64,000 bases of DNA from Bhargavaea changchunensis (lineage in GTDB: Bacteria; Bacillota; Bacilli; Bacillales_A; Planococcaceae): positions 119,172 to 183,171 of the forward strand of contig NZ_JBHTCT010000036.1 in NCBI RefSeq assembly GCF_042665595.1. Reading direction: 5' to 3'. Below the pieces are notes generated by a model. That model was not told the DNA's origin and did not search any database. It saw only the letters and a program-made list of their open reading frames with translations. Made by a program: the position numbers and the translations under genes. Of the stretch, positions 60,269 to 64,000 are shown piece by piece; the first letter of the stretch is position 1; each line of letters opens with the position of its first letter.

Positions 60269-60364
60269 ATTGTCACACCTCCTCGTTATCTATATATGTA
60301 TTCCCTGTTGGTATAATAACCCCTTTCTAAATTTGTGAAATTCGGTAAAATAGTCTTGATTAGA

Positions 60365-60373
60365 GGGGGGGGG
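60365..60373 (+). repeat. G9 homopolymer in a ribosome binding site
   Basis: Nine consecutive G residues after AGA, two bases before ATG 60376. It forms the Shine-Dalgarno of the HARE-HTH gene; slipped-strand changes in its length would alter spacing and strength. Confidence 0.85.
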
Positions 60374-60375
60374 CA

Positions 60376-60888
60376 ATGTCCAACCAGCAAGCCATCATGA
60401 CCGCCATCCAGGATGCCATCCGCACGAATGGACCTATCTGCCACCTGGATGATATTTATACATATGTACGCACTCACGAACCGGCTATCCGGTCCTATCA
60501 GGACGAGGAAGCCATCATCCGTAACATTATCTACCGCCACTCAAGCGACTGCGAAATCTTCAGGGGCACGTTCAGATGGGACAGTTATGACCTTTTTTAT
60601 GCACCAAAAGGAATCGGATCAGGTCTTTGGAGCATCTGGCCGGATGAACTGCCGCTCCGCATCCTAATCGAAATCCTCAAACACCGCGGCGGACTTGCCA
60701 CAGTTGAGGAAATCAGGCAGCACCTGATGCTCGACTACCCGCGGCTCTACGTGCCGGGTAAAGACACCTCGAATGAGATTAGTCAGACTTTGCTGCGAAA
60801 CTCTACCTATCATCCCAACTCCAGTAACCCTCTCTTTTTCTACTCCAGTATTGTGGATGCATGGGGCATACGGCCGGAAATCGATTAA
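60376..60888 (+). CDS. HARE-HTH-like domain protein
   Basis: A 170-residue protein with two winged-helix-like units. The first (AIMTAIQDAIRTNGPICHLDDIYTYVRTHEP... IIRNIIYRHSSDCEIFRGTFRWDSYDLFYAPKGIGSGLWSIW) matches the HARE-HTH pattern found in restriction and chromatin-linked proteins; the second (PLRILIEILKHRGGLATVEEIRQHLMLDYPRLY) may be a further HTH. G+C returns to the genome level here. It lies between the AT-rich island and the helicase gene and could regulate or assist either. Confidence 0.7.
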   Translation: MSNQQAIMTAIQDAIRTNGPICHLDDIYTYVRTHEPAIRSYQDEEAIIRNIIYRHSSDCEIFRGTFRWDSYDLFYAPKGIGSGLWSIWPDELPLRILIEILKHRGGLATVEEIRQHLMLDYPRLYVPGKDTSNEISQTLLRNSTYHPNSSNPLFFYSSIVDAWGIRPEID

Positions 60889-60925
60889 AGCGAGCATCCA
60901 AGTTGTTGGACGCCCGCTTTATTTT
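60887..60925. terminator. Bidirectional terminator
   Basis: AAAGCGAGCATCCA and TGGACGCCCGCTTT arms followed by ATTTTG between the HARE-HTH and helicase genes. Confidence 0.85.
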
Positions 60926-63354
60926 GTCTTTCGCTCAAAATACTCATGAAGCCGGTAATTTGCAATCTGTTCAGTCCACTTATGAAGAAGAACGGATTGC
61001 TCTGCGGAAGGTTGTGGGACCTGGATTGAAAAGCGATTCTCCCCAAACAGAACTTTCCCGTCCTTCTCACTCCCGCTCCACTTCGTCATCGGCATTCTAG
61101 CTATCAGATCTGCCGTTCTCTTCTCGTCATACTCTATTAGTTGCATGCCTGTTTTATCACTGAGATCCGCCCTTCTCCGGTATTCTTTCTCGTTCAGATA
61201 TCGATGGAAGAACGGCGCAATTTCTACAGGTGTGACGGAATCCGTCCAACGTTCAGAACCTCTTGAGAGCATATAGAGAAGAACGACCATTTTATAGCTT
61301 TTGTTCATACCCGTTTTCTCAACTTCTATGAACCAGTCCTTAAATGTCTCCCAAACTTGGAGTTCCTTTTCCCGCAACTCTCCGGCATAGGCCAGCATAC
61401 CAAAGTAGCTTCCAAATTCCTGCTTTACAGCCTTGGAGTTGGCATCTGCCTGCAGGTGGAACTCCAGGTATTCCGGACGGCGGCCGAGTTCGCGTTTCAG
61501 GTCATAATAAGCTCCGATGAGCGAGTCCTTTCTTGGCGCGCGTTTTCGTGCCATCTCCTTCAAGAGGTTGACGACCTGAAGTTCAAGATTAAACTCACAG
61601 ACTTCCGGCACGGCCGGTTCGGCAAAGCGGCCACGCTTTTCTCCGTACTCTCCTGTTTCATCAAAGACCGCAAGTTTCACATCCGCGTTCCGGTAGTTGC
61701 CGATAAAGTCGATGATGACGCAGTGGGACTTCCCGTCTGCCAGCCGAAGCCCGCGGCCGATCTGCTGTGTGTAGACGGTAAGTGATTCGGTAGGGCGGAT
61801 GAAGAGAAGCGTATCGACTTTTGGAATGTCAACGCCTTCATTAAACAGGTCAACAGTGAAGATGGCTTCCAGTTCACCTGATTCAAGGCGGTCGGTGGCT
61901 TTCCGTCGCTCTTCTGCAGGCGTCTGACCGTGCAGCACCATCGAACGAATTCCCTGTCTGCGGAAATAGTCGTTCATGAAAGTGGCCTGGCGGACAGACG
62001 AGCAGAACACAATCGTCCTGGTTTGCCTGTGCTCCATGTATCCTTCATAGATTTTCTCTGCGAAGTCTTCACGGAACTGTACCGCAAGCAGTTCCTGTTC
62101 GTCATAACGGGTCCCGCGCCATGTAATCTGCGAGTAGTCGGTGTCATCATAGACACCGTAATACCGGAAAGGGACAAGCCAGCCCCGCTCGATCGCCTCG
62201 AGGAAGTGAATCGAGATGGCTACATTCCCGCCGCAGATGGAATAAACGTCCTTATTGTCCATCCTGTCCGGTGTGGCGGTGATGCCAAGCAAGAACTCCG
62301 GATTGAAGTAGTCAAGAACGCGTTCATATGTAGGCGCCGCGGCATGATGGAACTCATCGACGACAATCAGGTCAAAGTCATCCGGTCTGAAACGCTCCAT
62401 GTTGTGGCGGCTGCCGAGTGTGTAGATGGAAGCAAAGACAAAGTCCGCTTCCGTCTCTTTTACTGCAGCATTAAAGAAACCGCTAGTTTTGTCCGGATGA
62501 ACATGCAGAAAGGATTGCTGTGCCTGCCGGAGAATCTCTTCCCTGTGCGCGATGAAAAGTACTCTCTTGAACTTCCTCGAAAAGAATGCGGCAAGGTACG
62601 TCTTGCCAAGCCCTGTCGCAAGCACGACCATCGCCCGGTCATACTCTTCTTCCATTGTTGCTTCTAGCGAATCCAGCGCCATCTGCTGGGCGGGTCGGGG
62701 TTGCAGCGGTTCGGCGGAGGCAGGCTTCGTTTCATAGTCAACGCCGCTTTCCGCAATTTCCTGGGCTTCACCCGGCCCGAGCATCATCTCGGCCTCTTCT
62801 TCCGCTGACCAAGCAGCGCTGAGTGGCCGCTGGCGATTGGCCTCCCGGTGATTCTCTTTGTAATCGGTCAGAGTCTCTGGATTTAGCGGAACCGTAGACT
62901 CATGATAAAACAGCTTCAGAAACTGATCTTCCGCTACCTCGAACGCCTGTTCATCCGCTTGTGACGGAGCCAGCAGATTCCACTCGACTCCTGAAGTCAA
63001 TGCGGACTTCGACAGATTCGAAGAGCCGACGATCAGGTGGTGATTCTCTTTTCCACGGAACAGATAGGCCTTAGGATGAAAGCTGGCCCCGCCACTCTTC
63101 CAAAGCCTGATCTCGGCATCCGGAAGTTCATTAAGCAACAGTTCCAATGCCTCAGGCTGGGTGATGTACAGATAATCACCCGTCAGAAGTTTAATTGAAG
63201 ATCCACGATTTGAAGCCGCTTTCAGAAACGGCAGCACCTTCTGGACGCCCGACTTCATTGTGAAGGCGGTCATCCAGTGAATCTCCTCCGCATCGCCCGA
63301 CAGTTTTTCAAGATGCCGGATGAGTTCCGACGTGATGAGTTGCAACTTAGTCAT
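60919..63354 (-). CDS. PLD-nuclease/SF2 helicase fusion (DUF3427-type)
   Basis: An 811-residue protein. N-terminal phospholipase D-like nuclease unit: SFHPKAYLF...LIVGSSNLSKSALTSGVEWN (HxK motif, about 95-125). Then an SF2 helicase: QMALDSLEATM, VVLATGLGKTYLAAFF (motif I), VDEFHHAA (motif II), GITATPDRMD (III), TIVFCSS, VDLFNEGVDIPKVD and QQIGRGLRLADGK (VI). The C-terminus matches DUF3427 with WTDSVTPVEIAPFFHRYLNEKEYRRRADL. It likely remodels or cuts DNA in repair or phage defence. ATG 63354 overlaps the MazG-like stop and follows GAGGT. Confidence 0.9.
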   Translation of the reverse strand: MTKLQLITSELIRHLEKLSGDAEEIHWMTAFTMKSGVQKVLPFLKAASNRGSSIKLLTGDYLYITQPEALELLLNELPDAEIRLWKSGGASFHPKAYLFRGKENHHLIVGSSNLSKSALTSGVEWNLLAPSQADEQAFEVAEDQFLKLFYHESTVPLNPETLTDYKENHREANRQRPLSAAWSAEEEAEMMLGPGEAQEIAESGVDYETKPASAEPLQPRPAQQMALDSLEATMEEEYDRAMVVLATGLGKTYLAAFFSRKFKRVLFIAHREEILRQAQQSFLHVHPDKTSGFFNAAVKETEADFVFASIYTLGSRHNMERFRPDDFDLIVVDEFHHAAAPTYERVLDYFNPEFLLGITATPDRMDNKDVYSICGGNVAISIHFLEAIERGWLVPFRYYGVYDDTDYSQITWRGTRYDEQELLAVQFREDFAEKIYEGYMEHRQTRTIVFCSSVRQATFMNDYFRRQGIRSMVLHGQTPAEERRKATDRLESGELEAIFTVDLFNEGVDIPKVDTLLFIRPTESLTVYTQQIGRGLRLADGKSHCVIIDFIGNYRNADVKLAVFDETGEYGEKRGRFAEPAVPEVCEFNLELQVVNLLKEMARKRAPRKDSLIGAYYDLKRELGRRPEYLEFHLQADANSKAVKQEFGSYFGMLAYAGELREKELQVWETFKDWFIEVEKTGMNKSYKMVVLLYMLSRGSERWTDSVTPVEIAPFFHRYLNEKEYRRRADLSDKTGMQLIEYDEKRTADLIARMPMTKWSGSEKDGKVLFGENRFSIQVPQPSAEQSVLLHKWTEQIANYRLHEYFERKTK

Positions 63355-63673
63355 CAACAACCTCAATCAGATAAATCTTCTCATCAAACGCGCCCCGCTT
63401 TTTGGCCTTTTCCTCCCGAATCATGTCCAGTTGGTGTGGTGTGGCGCCGTGTGCGGCGGCGGTCGCGTAGACAAGTTCGAGCATGTCAGCGAGTTCCTCG
63501 ACGGCTGCGACTGCGTTTTCGGCTGCGAGGTATTCCTCGTATTCTTCCCCGATTTTCTTTCTGAGTTCCTGCATATATTCATTATCATTCAGGATCCGCG
63601 TCTTCGATTTCTTGCCTGCCAGTTCGATGATTTCCGGAATCCGGTCACGTACGAGTTTGTTGTGGATGGGCAT
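63347..63673 (-). CDS. MazG-like nucleotide pyrophosphohydrolase
   Basis: A 108-residue all-alpha NTP pyrophosphatase-like protein (phosphoribosyl-ATP pyrophosphohydrolase group): MPIHNKLVRDRIPEIIELAG, then KIGEEYEEYLAAE and AAVEELADMLELVYATAAAHG with the Mg2+-binding ExxE...ExxD pattern. It would hydrolyse (d)NTPs or modified nucleotides. ATG 63673 follows GGAGGA. Its last 8 bases overlap the helicase gene, so the two are co-translated. Confidence 0.9.
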   Translation of the reverse strand: MPIHNKLVRDRIPEIIELAGKKSKTRILNDNEYMQELRKKIGEEYEEYLAAENAVAAVEELADMLELVYATAAAHGATPHQLDMIREEKAKKRGAFDEKIYLIEVVDD

Positions 63674-63783
63674 GTTTGGTTCCTCCTCAATCATCTGGTG
63701 CTTTTCTTCCATTATAGAGGGTTTTGGTGCACGGGACCGGAAAAAGGCCTTATCCTTTCGGCATTCATACCGCACCAACAGAA

Positions 63784-63807
63784 AAACCGCCGGGGTTCCG
63801 GCGGTTT
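63784..63807 (-). terminator. Terminator hairpin reading leftwards
   Basis: AAACCGCCGG-GGTT-CCGGCGGTTT, followed on the minus strand by TTTC. It may end a gene lying beyond the right edge. Confidence 0.65.
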
Positions 63808-63811
63808 CAGA

Positions 63812-63857
63812 CTGTAGACAAAGTGAGTGTATTGCTCCTTTGTCTGCAGTTTTTTTC
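63812..63857 (+). terminator. Terminator hairpin reading rightwards
   Basis: CTGTAGACAAA and TTTGTCTGCAG arms followed by eight T residues on the + strand. No + strand gene precedes it in this window. Confidence 0.65.
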
Positions 63858-63864
63858 TTTTCCC

Positions 63865-64000
63865 GAAATCCTCCGGATTTCCGCTGCGGGCCCTCGCTTA
63901 CCGCGGGCGTTGCCTTAGCCTCCTCGAGCTGCGCTCTGCGGGGTCTTCGGCTAACGCTTTTCCCGCAGGTGTCTCGGGCCCTCCGCTTCAATCCGCCATA
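63865..64000. repeat. GC-rich, hairpin-rich segment, possible dispersed element
   Basis: CTGCGGG, CCGCGGG, CTGCGGGG and CCCGCAGG recur within 135 bases and could fold into a multi-stem structure; CCCGAAATCC and CGGATTTCCG are nearby. It resembles multicopy intergenic sequences of Bacillales in style, but no second copy is inside this window. Confidence 0.35.

Larger units (their letters stand above)
63674..64000. other. Gene-free right edge with two terminators
   Basis: No supportable gene. It holds the promoter region of the MazG-helicase pair, a hairpin at 63784-63807, a second at 63812-63857, and a GC-rich segment to the edge (see next entries). Confidence 0.6.

Noticed and set aside
50020..60300. 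Prophage or ICE
   Set aside because: Apart from the composition shift there is no integrase, structural, transfer or att sequence.

Overview
The window reads as chromosome of an endospore-forming member of the Bacillales with a fairly high G+C content, most like Planococcaceae of the Bhargavaea/Sporosarcina kind. The evidence is an alpha/beta SASP, a complete gerA-type germination operon, FosB, Amj, YkvA, YwbE, SpxH-like DsbA and SMI1/YezG/LXG proteins, plus AGGAGG-type ribosome binding sites and many GTG/TTG starts. The genus is an inference. No rRNA, tRNA, CRISPR array, transposase or replication origin was found.

Layout: 0-7.5 kb holds the 3' end of a Crp/Fnr regulator, a decayed acetyltransferase, a large SF2 helicase, a two-gene AT-rich cassette and an LXG polymorphic toxin with two immunity genes. 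7.8-18 kb is ordinary core-like sequence (DMT transporter, CPBP protease, peptidase E, YbjQ, YkvA, O-methyltransferase, nitronate monooxygenase, VanZ). 13.6-24.2 kb looks like a dispersed phosphate-starvation group: a choice-of-anchor I protein, a PstS-like protein, alkaline phosphatase and two paralogous lipoproteins, three of them preceded by 11-bp-spaced PhoP-box-like repeats. 24-32.7 kb carries YwbE, a membrane-anchored kinase-fold protein without catalytic residues, an amidohydrolase, an ACR3-like carrier, an SDR, pirin and Amj. 32.7-34.8 kb is a queuosine region (queF, queC, a QrtT/YhhQ-type transporter) with two separate preQ1 riboswitches. 34.8-40 kb has FosB, a serine recombinase homologue lacking its catalytic residues, SulP, HxlR-DsbA, a TlpA-like thioredoxin and the SASP. 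40.1-44 kb is the germinant receptor operon. 44-50 kb holds a large catalase, then isoaspartyl dipeptidase and NhaC, then a second, diverged copy of the catalase 3' end.

50.1-60.3 kb is a sharply AT-rich island. Its four-gene operon encodes a DUF4338 (DruA-type) protein, a P-loop ATPase, a middle protein and a 1533-residue FtsK-like translocase with a possible PD-(D/E)XK site. The last three resemble the DptF-DptG-DptH restriction module, but no phosphorothioation (dndBCDE) or methylation gene is present. Next to it lie a HARE-HTH protein with a G9 tract in its ribosome binding site and a PLD-nuclease/SF2-helicase protein overlapping a MazG-like gene, so this end of the window looks like a defence island.

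Outside genes, the window contains at least six (possibly seven) short repeat arrays, each with its own sequence word but all with an exact 21-bp period; two diverged copies of a ~148-bp element with DnaA-box-like words; and two cases where near-identical terminators flank a small accessory cassette.
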